Below are positions 27,231 to 36,491 of a stretch of 64,000 nucleotides of DNA, piece after piece. This DNA is from Allobosea sp. OK403. GTDB lineage: Bacteria > Pseudomonadota > Alphaproteobacteria > Rhizobiales > Beijerinckiaceae. The stretch's first letter is position 1; every line of letters begins with the position of its first letter. The position numbers were made by a program, and so were the translations under genes. The notes beneath the pieces were generated by a model. The model searched no databases and was not told the origin of the DNA. It was given only the letters and a program-made list of their open reading frames with translations. The stretch covers positions 496,001 through 560,000 of the forward strand of contig NZ_FOQV01000002.1 in assembly GCF_900113835.1 (NCBI RefSeq). The letters run 5' to 3'.

Positions 27231-27890
27231 ATGACATTCGCCGAGGTTCTTGCCGGCATTTTCGAAGGCTTCCGGGTCACCGTCCTGGTCACCCTGCTGG
27301 GCATGCTCTACGCCGTGCCCTTCGCCTTCATCGCCGGCGTCGCGCAGTACAGCGCGCGCGGCTGGCCGCATGCCGCGATCACCGCGCTCATCGAATTCTG
27401 GCGTTCCTCGCCGGTCATCATCCTGCTCTACGCCTTCTATTACACGCTACCGGGCTTCGGATTGCGGCTGTCAGGCCTCACCGTCGGCGCGATGGTGCTG
27501 GGGTTGAACATCGGCGCCTATGGCAGCCAGGCGGTGCGCGCAGCGCTGCAGGCGCTGGATCGCGGCCAGGTCGAGGCTGGACGCTCTATCGGCCTCAGGC
27601 GCTGGCAGATCCTGCTGCTGATCGAACTGCCGCAGGCGCTGCTAGCGATGATGCCGACCTTCATCAACCAGTTCATCCAGCTGGTGAAGGGCACGGCGCT
27701 GGTCTCGCTGATCACGCTCAGCGACATGACCTTCCGGGCCAAGGAGATCTCGCAGATCCATTACGACCCGGTGAAGGTCTATACCGGGCTGCTCGTCGCC
27801 TATTTCATCATCTGCTACCCAGCGACCGTGGTCGGACGCTGGCTGGAGCGCAAGGTCGGCGCCGGACGGAAGCTCGTCCACGATGTTTGA
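27231..27890 (+). CDS. Amino acid-type ABC transporter permease (EhuC-like)
   Basis: 219 residues. It has the PAAT permease architecture: FEGFRVTVLVTLLGMLYAVP, the FWRSSPVIILLYAFYYTLP segment and the ATPase-docking loop EAGRSIGLRRWQILLLIELP. TALVSLITLSDMTFRAKEI is typical of the binding-site side. There is no strong ribosome binding site, but it follows the binding-protein gene by 43 bp. It overlaps the next permease gene by 8 bp, so translation is coupled. Confidence 0.92.
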   Translation: MTFAEVLAGIFEGFRVTVLVTLLGMLYAVPFAFIAGVAQYSARGWPHAAITALIEFWRSSPVIILLYAFYYTLPGFGLRLSGLTVGAMVLGLNIGAYGSQAVRAALQALDRGQVEAGRSIGLRRWQILLLIELPQALLAMMPTFINQFIQLVKGTALVSLITLSDMTFRAKEISQIHYDPVKVYTGLLVAYFIICYPATVVGRWLERKVGAGRKLVHDV

Positions 27891-28536
27891 CTTCGGCTTC
27901 GCCCTGTCGATCATTCCCACCATAGGGAAAGCGCTGACGACCACGCTCACCGTGACGCTGCTGAGCTGCATCTTCGCGGCGCTCCTGGGCTTCGGCCTTG
28001 AGATCGCCCGCCGCTCCAACAAGCTGATGCGCTACGCGATGCGCTTCGTCATCGACTTCATCCGCTCGACACCGGTGCTGGTGCAGCTCTACTTCCTCTA
28101 CTACGTGCTGCCCGTCTACGGCATCAAGCTGCCGGCTCTGGTCGTCGGTGTCGCGGCATTGAGCATCTATTATTGCGGCTACCTCGCCGAGGTCTTCAAG
28201 GCTGGCATCGACGGCATCGCGCGGGGCCAATTCGAGGCGGCCAAGGCGCTCGGGCTTGGCCGCTTCCAGACCGTCATCCTGGTCATCGCCCCGCAGATGC
28301 TGCGCAACATCGCCGCGCCGATGGGCAGCTATTTCATCTCGATCTTCAAATCGACGCCTTATCTCGCGGTCATCGCCGTGCCGGAATCCTTCGGCTCGGC
28401 GCTCGATATCGCCTCCGACACCTTCCGCTATGGCGAGCCGCTCGCGGTGGTCGGCGCGATCTTCCTCGCCATCGCCGTCAGCTTCTCCTGGCTCATTCAC
28501 CGCTTCGAGGCGCGTCTCGCCCTCCCAGGCCGGTGA
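27883..28536 (+). CDS. Amino acid-type ABC transporter permease (EhuD-like)
   Basis: 217 residues, the partner of the preceding permease. Visible are TTTLTVTLLSCIFAALLG, FIRSTPVLVQLYFLYYVLP, and the EAA loop EAAKALGLGRFQTVILVIAP. The C-terminus (VVGAIFLAIAVSFSWLIHRF) is a terminal membrane helix. The amidohydrolase gene starts 41 bp downstream on the same strand. An ATPase from elsewhere, such as the polar amino acid ATPase type at 14572, would be needed to energise it. Confidence 0.92.
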   Translation: MFDFGFALSIIPTIGKALTTTLTVTLLSCIFAALLGFGLEIARRSNKLMRYAMRFVIDFIRSTPVLVQLYFLYYVLPVYGIKLPALVVGVAALSIYYCGYLAEVFKAGIDGIARGQFEAAKALGLGRFQTVILVIAPQMLRNIAAPMGSYFISIFKSTPYLAVIAVPESFGSALDIASDTFRYGEPLAVVGAIFLAIAVSFSWLIHRFEARLALPGR

Positions 28537-28577
28537 CAGCTTCCGATACGCCCCGCCATCCCGATCCGAGGCCTGCC

Positions 28578-29735
28578 ATGGATACAGAATTCCTCGCGAC
28601 GCTGACGCAATGGCGCCGGCAGCTTCACGCCCAGCCGGAGCTCTCCGAGCATGAGCACGGCACCGCCGCCTTCGTGCAGGAGAGGCTGACCGAGCTCGGC
28701 ATTCCCTTTGTGGCGGGCATCGGCGGCGCCGGCATCGTCGCGACGCTGAGCCGGCCGGGCTCGAACCGCTCCGTCGGTCTGCGCGCCGACATCGACGCCC
28801 TCCCGATCGCTGAAGAAAACGACGCTCCCTATGCCTCCAGGACGCCCGGTGTGATGCATGCCTGCGGGCATGATGGCCACACCGTCTCCCTGCTCGGGGC
28901 AGCCGCCACATTGGCGCGCGATGCGAGCTGGAAAGGCACGGTGCAGTTCATCTTCCAGCCGGCGGAGGAGAACGGCGTCGGCGCCAAGGCGATGCTCGCC
29001 GACGGCCTGCTCGAGCGCTTTCCGATGGAGCGCGTCTTCACCTTCCATAACTGGCCAGGGCTCGAGGCCGGCACGGTCGCCGTCCATGACGGGCCGGTAA
29101 TGGCGGCGGGCGGACGTTGGCGCGTCACCCTGCACGGCCTGGCAGGCCATGCCGCGATCCCGCACCAGACGCGCGACCCGATCGTCGCCGCCGGCCACCT
29201 CATCGTCGCGCTCCAGACCATCGTGGCGCGCAATGTCGACCCGATCGACGCCGTCGTGCTCTCGATCGGCCAGGTCAGCGGCGGCGTCGTCAGCAACCAG
29301 ATTCCGCCGAGCGTCACGCTGCTCGGCACCTTGCGGACCTATCGGCCGGAGGTGCGCGAGGCCGTGATCAAGCGGATGAGAAGCATCATCTCCGGCATCG
29401 CCGAGGCCTATGACATGCGCACGGATGTCGAGATCCTCTCGACCGGGCGCGCGGCGATCAACACCAAGGCCGAGGGCGAGCTCTCCGTCGCCGCCGCCAG
29501 AATGGCAGGCCTGGCCGTCCGCCGCGACCTGCGCCCGAGCACCACCGGAGACGACTTCTCCTTCCTGCTCCAGCAGCGCCCCGGCGCCTATGTCTGGATC
29601 GGCAACGGCCCGGCCGGGCCCGACGGCGAACTGCACAACTCGCGCTACGACTTCAACGACGCGATCCTGCCGGCGGCCGTGGGCTGGCTGACGAATGTCG
29701 CCAAGCTCGCCCTCACGGAGGCGCCGGGCGCCTGA
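28578..29735 (+). CDS. M20D family amidohydrolase (hippurate hydrolase/IAA-amino acid hydrolase-like)
   Basis: 385 residues from the ATG seven bases after GAGG; the frame upstream overlaps the permease and is not used. Metal-ligand motifs of the M20D group are complete: LRADIDALPI, MHACGHDGH with Cys and two His, FQPAEENGVGA, LAGHAAIPHQ, and a C-terminal STTGDDFSFLL. Such enzymes cleave the amide bond of N-acyl or aromatic-acyl amino acids in the cytoplasm. Encoded just after two permeases, it probably hydrolyses what the importer brings in. If the importer takes ectoine derivatives, a DoeB-like N-acetyl-diaminobutyrate deacetylase role is one option. Confidence 0.92.
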   Translation: MDTEFLATLTQWRRQLHAQPELSEHEHGTAAFVQERLTELGIPFVAGIGGAGIVATLSRPGSNRSVGLRADIDALPIAEENDAPYASRTPGVMHACGHDGHTVSLLGAAATLARDASWKGTVQFIFQPAEENGVGAKAMLADGLLERFPMERVFTFHNWPGLEAGTVAVHDGPVMAAGGRWRVTLHGLAGHAAIPHQTRDPIVAAGHLIVALQTIVARNVDPIDAVVLSIGQVSGGVVSNQIPPSVTLLGTLRTYRPEVREAVIKRMRSIISGIAEAYDMRTDVEILSTGRAAINTKAEGELSVAAARMAGLAVRRDLRPSTTGDDFSFLLQQRPGAYVWIGNGPAGPDGELHNSRYDFNDAILPAAVGWLTNVAKLALTEAPGA

Positions 29736-29838
29736 GCTTCGCTGACAAACCATAAGCCGGGGTCATGATCTCATGATCCCGGCTCGATTGTCTCGACCTA
29801 CCAGGTTCGTCAACCTGACGTATCGAAAGAGGCCCATC

Positions 29839-31023
29839 ATGCACGATCTGACCCGCTGCGTTCACCATCCCGCCGTCTCCGACGAGGGCTATGCCAGCCT
29901 CGCCGTCGCGACCCACCGCGCCTCGACCATCGTCTACAAGGATGCGGCAAGCTTCGCCGCCCGCAAATATCGCGGCTTCGACGGCTATACCTATGGCCTG
30001 CACGGCACACCGACGACACGCACGCTGGAGGCGCAGCTCTCCGAGCTCCATGGCGGTGTACGCACGGTTCTCGTTCCCTCCGGTCAGGCCGCCGTCACCA
30101 TCGTGATGCTTTCGGTCCTGCTGCCAGGCGACAAGGTGCTGATCCCCGACCATGTCTATCCGCCAGTCCGCAGTTTCTGCGAGGAGTACCTCAAGCCGCG
30201 CGGCATCGATTATGGCGTCTACGACCCGCTGATCAGCGCCGGCATCGCCGACCTCATCGACGACAGGACCAAGCTCGTCTGGGTCGAGTCACCGGGCTCG
30301 GGCACCATGGAGGTGCAGGACGTGCCCGCCATCGCAAAGGCGGCCAAGGCCAAGGGCGCGCTCGTCGGCTGCGACAACACCTGGGCAACCCCGCTCCTGT
30401 TCAAACCGCTGGCGCATGGCGCCGATTTCGCCTGCGAAGCGCTGACCAAATATGTCGGCGGCCATTCCGACCTGCTGCTCGGCTCGGTCACGGTCGCCGA
30501 CATGGCGCTGCGGCAGAAGCTCAAGGAGACCCTGCGCGGGCTCGGCGTCGGCGTCTCGCCCGACGAATGCGCGCTGGCGCTTCGCGGCATCGAGACCATG
30601 GGTCTGCGCGTCGCACATATGGGCCGCGTCTCCGAGGATTTCGCCCGGCGCCTGACGCATTCTCCGGCGGTCGAGACAGTGCTGCATCCAGCGCTGCCGT
30701 CATGCCCCGGCCATGACTTCTGGAAGCGTGACATGGGCCGCTCTTCGGGTGTCTTCAGCGTGGTGCTCAAGCCGGTCGCCGAGGCGGAACTCGAAGCCGC
30801 GCTGACCGCGTTGAAAATCTTTGCGATCGGCGCGTCCTGGGGCGGCACGCGCAGCCTGATCGCACCCATGGCCGTGAAGGGCGACCGCACGGTCAAGCCC
30901 TGGACGCATCCGGGCGTGGTCCTGCGCATCAGCATCGGGCTGGAGGATCCCGACGACCTCTGGAACGATCTCGACGCCCTGCTCGTCGCGCTCGAACGAC
31001 CGACGGCAGCCAAGGTCGCCTGA
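29839..31023 (+). CDS. Cys/Met-metabolism PLP-dependent enzyme (cystathionine beta-lyase-like)
   Basis: 394 residues from the ATG seven bases after GAGG (AAAGAGGCCCATC). It is a fold-type I PLP enzyme of the trans-sulfuration family: YTYGLHGTPTTRTLE near the N-terminus, VPSGQAA, Asp179 in GCDNTWATPLLF, and the PLP Lys204 in EALTKYVGGHSD. The C-terminus (HPGVVLRISIGLEDPDDLW) is standard. It could be a cystathionine or cysteine-conjugate beta-lyase. Placement between an amidohydrolase and an amino acid binding protein suggests catabolism of an imported amino acid; the reaction remains open. Confidence 0.9.
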   Translation: MHDLTRCVHHPAVSDEGYASLAVATHRASTIVYKDAASFAARKYRGFDGYTYGLHGTPTTRTLEAQLSELHGGVRTVLVPSGQAAVTIVMLSVLLPGDKVLIPDHVYPPVRSFCEEYLKPRGIDYGVYDPLISAGIADLIDDRTKLVWVESPGSGTMEVQDVPAIAKAAKAKGALVGCDNTWATPLLFKPLAHGADFACEALTKYVGGHSDLLLGSVTVADMALRQKLKETLRGLGVGVSPDECALALRGIETMGLRVAHMGRVSEDFARRLTHSPAVETVLHPALPSCPGHDFWKRDMGRSSGVFSVVLKPVAEAELEAALTALKIFAIGASWGGTRSLIAPMAVKGDRTVKPWTHPGVVLRISIGLEDPDDLWNDLDALLVALERPTAAKVA

Positions 31024-31116
31024 GCAAAACCATCTCTGGGAGAGGAACGAACGCGGCGGCAACGCACCGCCGCGCAGGGAGAGCTTTGTCCAAAATCAAC
31101 AAAAAGGGGATCTGGA

Positions 31117-32139
31117 ATGAAACGCATACTGCTCCATCTGGCGACCGCGGCCATGCTCGCTGTGAGCCTCGCCATGCCCGCCTTCGCGGCCGACACGCTG
31201 AAAACCATCCGCGAGCGCGGCAAGATCATTTGCGGCACGAGCCCCGGCGTCGCCGGCTTCTCGCTACAGGACGCCAATGGCCGCTGGGAGGGCTTCGACA
31301 CCGATATCTGCCGGGCGCTCGCCGCCGTCATCTTCAACGACCCGGACAAGGCCGCTTATGTCCCGCTGACCTCGAAGGACCGATTGATCGCTCTGCAGGC
31401 CGGCGAGGTCGATGTGCTGCCGCGCACCACGACCTGGACCCTGTCGCGAAACGCCAGTCAGGGCGTCACCTTCACTGGCGTGAACTATTATGACGGTCAG
31501 GGCTTCATGGTGACGAAAAAGCTCGGCGTGACCTCGGCGAGCCAGCTCGGCGGTGCCTCGATCTGCGTGGCGCAGGGTACGACGAGCGAGCTCAATCTCG
31601 CCGATTACTTCCGCAAGCTCGGCCAGAAATACGAGCCCACCGCCTTCGCCACCTCCGAGGAAGCCTTGCGCGCCTATGAGGCCGGACGCTGCGATGCCTA
31701 CACCACGGACATCTCGGCGCTCTCGGCCAACATGCTGAAATTCCGCGTGCCGGAAGAGCATGTCGTGCTGCCCGAGGTGATCTCGAAGGAGCCGCTCGGC
31801 CCCTGGGTCCGCAGCGGCGACGAGGTCTGGTTCAATCTCGTGCGCTGGACACTGTTCGCGCTGATCAATGCCGAGGAGCTCGGAGTCACCAAGGCCAATA
31901 TCGCCGAGATGACCAAGTCGACCAATCCCGAGATCAAGCGCTTCCTCGGGCAGGACGGCAAATTCGGCGAGGCGATGGGGGTGAGCAATGACTGGGTCGT
32001 GCGCATCATCGCGGCCGTCGGCAATTACGGCGAGAGCTTCGAGCGCCATCTCGGCCAGAAATCCCGTATGCGCCTAGCGCGCGGCCCCAACGCCCTGTGG
32101 ACGCAGGGCGGCCTGCAATACAGCCCGCCCTTCCGGTGA
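31117..32139 (+). CDS. General L-amino acid ABC transporter binding protein (AapJ/BztA-like)
   Basis: 340 residues with a signal peptide (LLHLATAAMLAVSLAMPAFAA) and the AapJ pattern: DTLKTIRERGKIICGTSPGV, GRWEGFDTDICRALAAVIF, LPRTTTWTLSRNAS and NYYDGQGFMVTKK. Length and TTWTLSR are typical of broad-range amino acid binding proteins of Rhizobiales. No AapQ, AapM or AapP genes follow; the next gene is on the other strand. It is therefore an orphan receptor that must use permeases encoded elsewhere, possibly those at 27231-28536. Confidence 0.92.
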   Translation: MKRILLHLATAAMLAVSLAMPAFAADTLKTIRERGKIICGTSPGVAGFSLQDANGRWEGFDTDICRALAAVIFNDPDKAAYVPLTSKDRLIALQAGEVDVLPRTTTWTLSRNASQGVTFTGVNYYDGQGFMVTKKLGVTSASQLGGASICVAQGTTSELNLADYFRKLGQKYEPTAFATSEEALRAYEAGRCDAYTTDISALSANMLKFRVPEEHVVLPEVISKEPLGPWVRSGDEVWFNLVRWTLFALINAEELGVTKANIAEMTKSTNPEIKRFLGQDGKFGEAMGVSNDWVVRIIAAVGNYGESFERHLGQKSRMRLARGPNALWTQGGLQYSPPFR

Positions 32140-32233
32140 AGACGCTCGCGCGCGGGCTTCAGAAGCCCGCGCGCAGCCGTCCGTGCACGGGTCGGCGGCA
32201 CCCAGTCGATCGCGGCAACCTGCGTGCTGCAGA

Positions 32234-33850
32234 TCAACCTGCCGGGACCGAGATCGCCATGCCGTCGCGCTGCGGATCGGCGCCGCCTGAGCAACGCCCG
32301 TCATCGATCCTGATGCCGTGCAGGGCCGCGAAGGGATAGCTCTGGGCCGAGCGCTTGATGTCATAGCCCAGAGCCGCGAGTTCATCGCTGACGCTGCGGC
32401 GGATGCGGTTCGCGATGTCGATCGAATTCGAAACCGCGACGATGCGCGGCGCGGCGACCGCCTCCAGCATCGACATGCCGAAATCGACGACGTTCATGAT
32501 GCCTTGCGCCATGGCGGGCGCGATATAGCTGCCGCCCGGCGCACCCATCACGATGAAGGGCTTGTCGTCCTTGAAGACGATGGTCGGCGCGGCCGAAGAG
32601 GAGCGGCGCTTGCCCGGTGCGATCGACCCTGCGCGGCCTGGGCGCGGATCAAAACGGCTCATCGTGCCGTTATACATGAAGCCCAGCCCTGGCGTGATCG
32701 CGCCCGATGGGCTGCCCAGCGTATGCGTCAGCGCGACTGCGTTGCCCTGGCTGTCGACCACCGAGATATGCGTGGTCTCGCGCGAGGAGGAGCGCTCCAG
32801 CCGCTTCACATCGGCACGCTCGCCGCGGCGGATGCTGTCAGCCTGGGCGGCGGCATGCTCCTTCGAGATCAAACGCTCGACCGGTACGTCGACATAAGCC
32901 GGATCGCCCATATGCTGGTCCTTGTCGATGGTCATGCGCTTCATCGCCTCGGCCAGAAGCCGGACATGCTCCGTGCCGCCATGGCTCAGCGCGCCGATCT
33001 CGAAATTCTCCAGCATGTTGAGGATCTGCAGCATCAGCATGCCGCTCGCCGGCGGCGGGCTGGTCGAGATGCGGTGACCGCGATAGGAGCCCCAGACCGG
33101 CTCGGCGACCGAAAGCTCATAGGCCGCCAGATCCTCGCGCGAAATCAGGCCGCCATGTGCCGCGAAGTCGGCAGCGATCTCCTCGGCGAGCTCGCCCTTG
33201 TAGAACAGCTCCGCCCCGCCCTTGGCGAGACGTTCGAGCGTGTTGGCCATGTCGGGATTGGCAAGCAGATCGCCGACGCGCTTCAGGCTGCCATCAGGCC
33301 GGAAATACAGGCTCTTGCCGGTTTCGCTGTAGCGCAGCTTGTCGGCGGTGTTGACCTGGCCCGAGCCCTTCTGATCCTGCGACCAGAACCAGTGCATATG
33401 CGGGCGCACCAGCACGCCGCTCCTCGCCTGCGCGATCGCAGGCGCGATCACATCGGCCCAGTCCATCGTGCCGAAGCGCGAGAGCGCGTAGTCATAGCCC
33501 TTGACGCTGCCCGGCGTGCAGACGGCGAGATGGCCGAACTCGCTGATGCCACCCTCGAGCAGGAAGGCGAAGCCGTCGCGCGACTGGCCGAGCAATTTGT
33601 CGACCCACATCTCGGGCGTCGCCGAGAGCGAGGCTTTTGCGTAGAACTCGACGATCTGGTGGACGCCACGATCAGGCATGTAGAGCTGCATCGAGCCGAA
33701 ACCGCCGATGCCCGACATCAGTGGATCGACCACGCCTTGCATGAAGGCGCAGGCGATGGCGGCATCGACCGCATTGCCGCCGCGCTCCAGCACCGCCGCC
33801 CCCGCCTCGGCGGCCTCGGGCTGCGGGCAGACGATCATTCCGTTCTTCAT
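32234..33850 (-). CDS. Gamma-glutamyltransferase family protein (Ntn hydrolase), cytoplasmic
   Basis: 538 residues from the ATG eight bases after AGAGG; an upstream ATG at 33868 is possible. The GGT fold is clear: GGNAVDAAIACAF, ISTSPPPASGMLMLQ, MGAPGGSYIAPAMAQ. The autoprocessing site is SSRETTHISVVDSQGNAV, with Thr359 as the expected N-terminal nucleophile of the small subunit. Unlike classical GGT there is no signal peptide. The Arg that binds the gamma-glutamyl carboxylate (in the DFR motif) is replaced, with VEFYAKA giving Tyr70 there. It may therefore act on a different amide, as do acylase-type relatives. It is the last gene of the transporter operon above it, after a repeat element. 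Confidence 0.88.
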   Translation of the reverse strand: MKNGMIVCPQPEAAEAGAAVLERGGNAVDAAIACAFMQGVVDPLMSGIGGFGSMQLYMPDRGVHQIVEFYAKASLSATPEMWVDKLLGQSRDGFAFLLEGGISEFGHLAVCTPGSVKGYDYALSRFGTMDWADVIAPAIAQARSGVLVRPHMHWFWSQDQKGSGQVNTADKLRYSETGKSLYFRPDGSLKRVGDLLANPDMANTLERLAKGGAELFYKGELAEEIAADFAAHGGLISREDLAAYELSVAEPVWGSYRGHRISTSPPPASGMLMLQILNMLENFEIGALSHGGTEHVRLLAEAMKRMTIDKDQHMGDPAYVDVPVERLISKEHAAAQADSIRRGERADVKRLERSSSRETTHISVVDSQGNAVALTHTLGSPSGAITPGLGFMYNGTMSRFDPRPGRAGSIAPGKRRSSSAAPTIVFKDDKPFIVMGAPGGSYIAPAMAQGIMNVVDFGMSMLEAVAAPRIVAVSNSIDIANRIRRSVSDELAALGYDIKRSAQSYPFAALHGIRIDDGRCSGGADPQRDGMAISVPAG

Positions 33851-33887
33851 CGAACTGGCCTCTGACATTGGGATAGCGCTCAGGTGA

Positions 33888-33983
33888 CCGTCATTCTCGG
33901 GCGGAGCGAAGCGGAGACCCGAGAATCTCATGACGAGATGACACTGGTTTCCGAGATGGTCGGGTCAAGCCCGACCATGACGT
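33888..33983. repeat. Palindromic intergenic repeat between GGT-like and ABC ATPase genes
   Basis: ATTCTCGGG/CCCGAGAAT (33893-33901 and 33918-33926) and ATGGTCGGG/CCCGACCAT (33956-33964 and 33970-33978) are perfect stem-loops bounded by CGTCAT and ATGACG ends. It is related to the elements at 12573 and 14451 and lies inside an otherwise compact operon, where it may tune expression of the last gene. Confidence 0.6.
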
Positions 33984-33990
33984 CGCATCG

Positions 33991-35676
33991 TCAGCCCGAT
34001 TTCGGTTGCACCGTATCCGGCTCGCCCAACCGCCAGAACAGCCTCACCCCGCCATCCCCGCTGCTTTCCAGCCCCGGCACGGCCGAGAGCAGCTTGCGGG
34101 TATAGGCGTGCTTGGGATCGTCGAAGATCTGGTCGCGCGAGCCCTCCTCGACGATGCGGCCCTCCTGCATGACCACGACACGGTCGGCGACCTGCTCGAC
34201 CACGCCGAGATCATGGCTGATGAACAGGCAGGAGAAGCCATGCTTGCGCTGCAATTCCGCGAAGAGTTCCAGCACCTGGGCGCGCACGGTGACGTCGAGC
34301 GCCGAGACCGGCTCGTCGGCGATGACGAAGCTCGGCCGGCGCACCACGGCGCGCGCGATCGCGACGCGCTGGCGCTGACCGCCGGAGAGTTCATGCGGAA
34401 AGCGCTCGGCAAAACCGTTGCCGAGGCCGACCTCGGCTAGCACCTCGGCGACGCGAGCCTTCTTCTCGGCAGCTCTCATACCCGGCACCAATCGCAGCGG
34501 CTCGGTGACGAGCTCGCCGATCGACATGCGCGGATCGAGCGAGGAATAGGGATCCTGGAACACCATCTGGCAGTTCAGCCGGTAATCCCAATAGGCCGTC
34601 TCGCTCTTGAAGATCGGCTTGCCGTTGAACAGGATCTCGCCGCCGCTCGATTTGACGAGCCCAGCGATGGACTGGCCGAGCGTGGTCTTGCCGGAGCCCG
34701 AGCCACCGACGACTGCGACGACCTCGCCCGGTCGCACTTCGAGCGAGATGCCGTGGAGCGCGCGCTTGGGCGCCGATTTGCGGAAGAAGCGCTGCCGGCC
34801 GGGATAGTCGACGACGAGGTCGCGCACCGCGACGATCGGCGTCTTCGCCTGTGGGAGCTCGCGGGCCAGGCCGCGCAGCGGCATCGCGGCGAGCAACTTG
34901 CGGGTATAGGGGTGCTGCGGCCGCGCCAGGATGTCGTCGGCCGCGCCCTGCTCGACGACGTCGCCCTGGCTCATCACGACGATGCGGCTGCAATAGCGCG
35001 CGACCATGCCGAGATCATGCGAGATCAGCAGGACAGCCGTGCCGTTCTCCTTGGTCAGATCGACCATCAGCTCCATGACGTCGCGCTGGACGACCGCGTC
35101 GAGTGCGGTCGTCGGCTCGTCGGCAAGCAGCAAGGCGGGCTTCAGCAGCATCACCGAGGCCAGCATGATGCGCTGGCGCATGCCACCGGAGAACTGGTGA
35201 GGGAAAGCGTGGAGCGCGCCTTCTGGATCGGAGAGGCCGACGCGCCGGAGCATGTCGAGGATCAGCGCCCGTCGGCCGGCCGCATTGAGATCACGATGAA
35301 GCGCAAGGCCCTCCTCGAGCTGCCGGCCGATCATCATCGACGGGTTGAGCGAGGTCATCGGCTCCTGGAAGACCATGCCGACCTTGGAACCGCGCACCGC
35401 ACGCAGGCGTTTGGGCGCCATCGTGGTGATCTCGTCGCCGTCGAACAGGATCGAGCCGGAAACGAGTTTCACCGCCGGCGGGACGAAGCCCATGATGGCG
35501 CGGGCCGCCAGGGTCTTGCCTGAACCGGACTCCCCGACGATGCCGACGATCTCGCCCGGCGAGACCGAGAAGCCGACATCGTTGACGACGGTTTTGCCGG
35601 ACGCGCCGATCTTGAGCGTGAGATTGGATACCGCGAGCAAAGGCTTGCTCTCGGACACGGGATTGCCGGCGCTCAT
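33991..35676 (-). CDS. Peptide/nickel-type ABC transporter, fused double ATP-binding protein (DppD-DppF)
   Basis: 561 residues with two complete ATPase halves. The first half has Walker [10 protein letters not shown], signature FSGGMRQR and Walker [13 protein letters not shown]. The second half has GGSGSGKTT, LSGGQRQR and FVIADEPVSALD. Each half carries the oligopeptide-transporter C-terminal extension (HPYTRKLLAAMP, HAYTRKLLSAVPG). The start ATG overlaps the permease stop in an ATGA arrangement, and this start fits the family better than the longer frame. It powers the DppB/DppC pore encoded at 35673-37432 with the binding protein at 37468. Confidence 0.95.
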   Translation of the reverse strand: MSAGNPVSESKPLLAVSNLTLKIGASGKTVVNDVGFSVSPGEIVGIVGESGSGKTLAARAIMGFVPPAVKLVSGSILFDGDEITTMAPKRLRAVRGSKVGMVFQEPMTSLNPSMMIGRQLEEGLALHRDLNAAGRRALILDMLRRVGLSDPEGALHAFPHQFSGGMRQRIMLASVMLLKPALLLADEPTTALDAVVQRDVMELMVDLTKENGTAVLLISHDLGMVARYCSRIVVMSQGDVVEQGAADDILARPQHPYTRKLLAAMPLRGLARELPQAKTPIVAVRDLVVDYPGRQRFFRKSAPKRALHGISLEVRPGEVVAVVGGSGSGKTTLGQSIAGLVKSSGGEILFNGKPIFKSETAYWDYRLNCQMVFQDPYSSLDPRMSIGELVTEPLRLVPGMRAAEKKARVAEVLAEVGLGNGFAERFPHELSGGQRQRVAIARAVVRRPSFVIADEPVSALDVTVRAQVLELFAELQRKHGFSCLFISHDLGVVEQVADRVVVMQEGRIVEEGSRDQIFDDPKHAYTRKLLSAVPGLESSGDGGVRLFWRLGEPDTVQPKSG

Positions 35677-36491
35677 CGCATGCCCCTCATCCGCGGATCG
35701 AGCCGGTCGCGCACCGCGTCGCCGAGCAGGTTGATGCCGAGCAGCGTCAGCGAGATGCACAGGCCGGGAAAGATGCCGAGCCACATCGCCTGGCCGATAT
35801 AGGGGCGCGCTCCCGCAAGCATGTTGCCCCAGGTCGGGGCCGGCGGCGGCACGCCCAGCCCCAGGAAGGAGAGCGAGCTCTCGGCCAGCAGCACATAGCC
35901 AAACATCGAGGTCGCCAGCACGGTCAAAGGCGCGATGCAGTTCGGCAGGATGTGGCGGGCCATGGTGAAAGCCTCGGAATTGCCCATCACGCGCGAGGCG
36001 GCGATGAACTCCTTCTCACGCAACGACAGAACCGTGCCGCGCACGATGCGCGCGACCGACGGCGTATAGGCGATGCCGAGCGCGACGATGATGCCGTATT
36101 TATTGGCGCCGACGACCGCCAGCAGGCCGAGTGCCAGCAGGATGCCGGGGAAGGCCAGCAACGCGTCGTTGAAGGCCATGATGACCCGGTCGACCCAGCC
36201 GCGGACATAGCCCGAGAACAGACCGATCAGCGTGCCGAAGATCACGGCGAGCGCCACCGTCAGCAGGCTGATCCAGACGCTGGTGGCGGCGCCCGCCATC
36301 AGGCGCGAGAGCACGTCGCGGCCGAATTCGTCGGTGCCGAGCCAATGGGCGGCGCTTGGTGCGGCGAGCTTCTCGCGAAAGGAGAGCTTGAGCGGATCAT
36401 AGGGTGTCCAGAGCGCGCCGGTGCCGGCAGCGATGAGGAGGCCGCCGATGAGGCCGCCCCCGATCAGCGCATTGAATGCAGGGAGCCTCAT
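35673..36491 (-). CDS. Peptide-type ABC transporter permease DppC-like
   Basis: 272 residues. A DppC/OppC family pore subunit: N-terminal helix GGGLIGGLLIAAGTGALWTP, HWLGTDEFGRDVLSRLM, DALLAFPGILLALGLLAVVG, the ATPase-docking EKEFIAASRVMGNSEAFTMA, and AESSLSFLGLGVPPPAPTWG. It overlaps both neighbouring genes by four bases (ATGA), showing translational coupling within the operon. Confidence 0.95.
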   Translation of the reverse strand: MRLPAFNALIGGGLIGGLLIAAGTGALWTPYDPLKLSFREKLAAPSAAHWLGTDEFGRDVLSRLMAGAATSVWISLLTVALAVIFGTLIGLFSGYVRGWVDRVIMAFNDALLAFPGILLALGLLAVVGANKYGIIVALGIAYTPSVARIVRGTVLSLREKEFIAASRVMGNSEAFTMARHILPNCIAPLTVLATSMFGYVLLAESSLSFLGLGVPPPAPTWGNMLAGARPYIGQAMWLGIFPGLCISLTLLGINLLGDAVRDRLDPRMRGMR

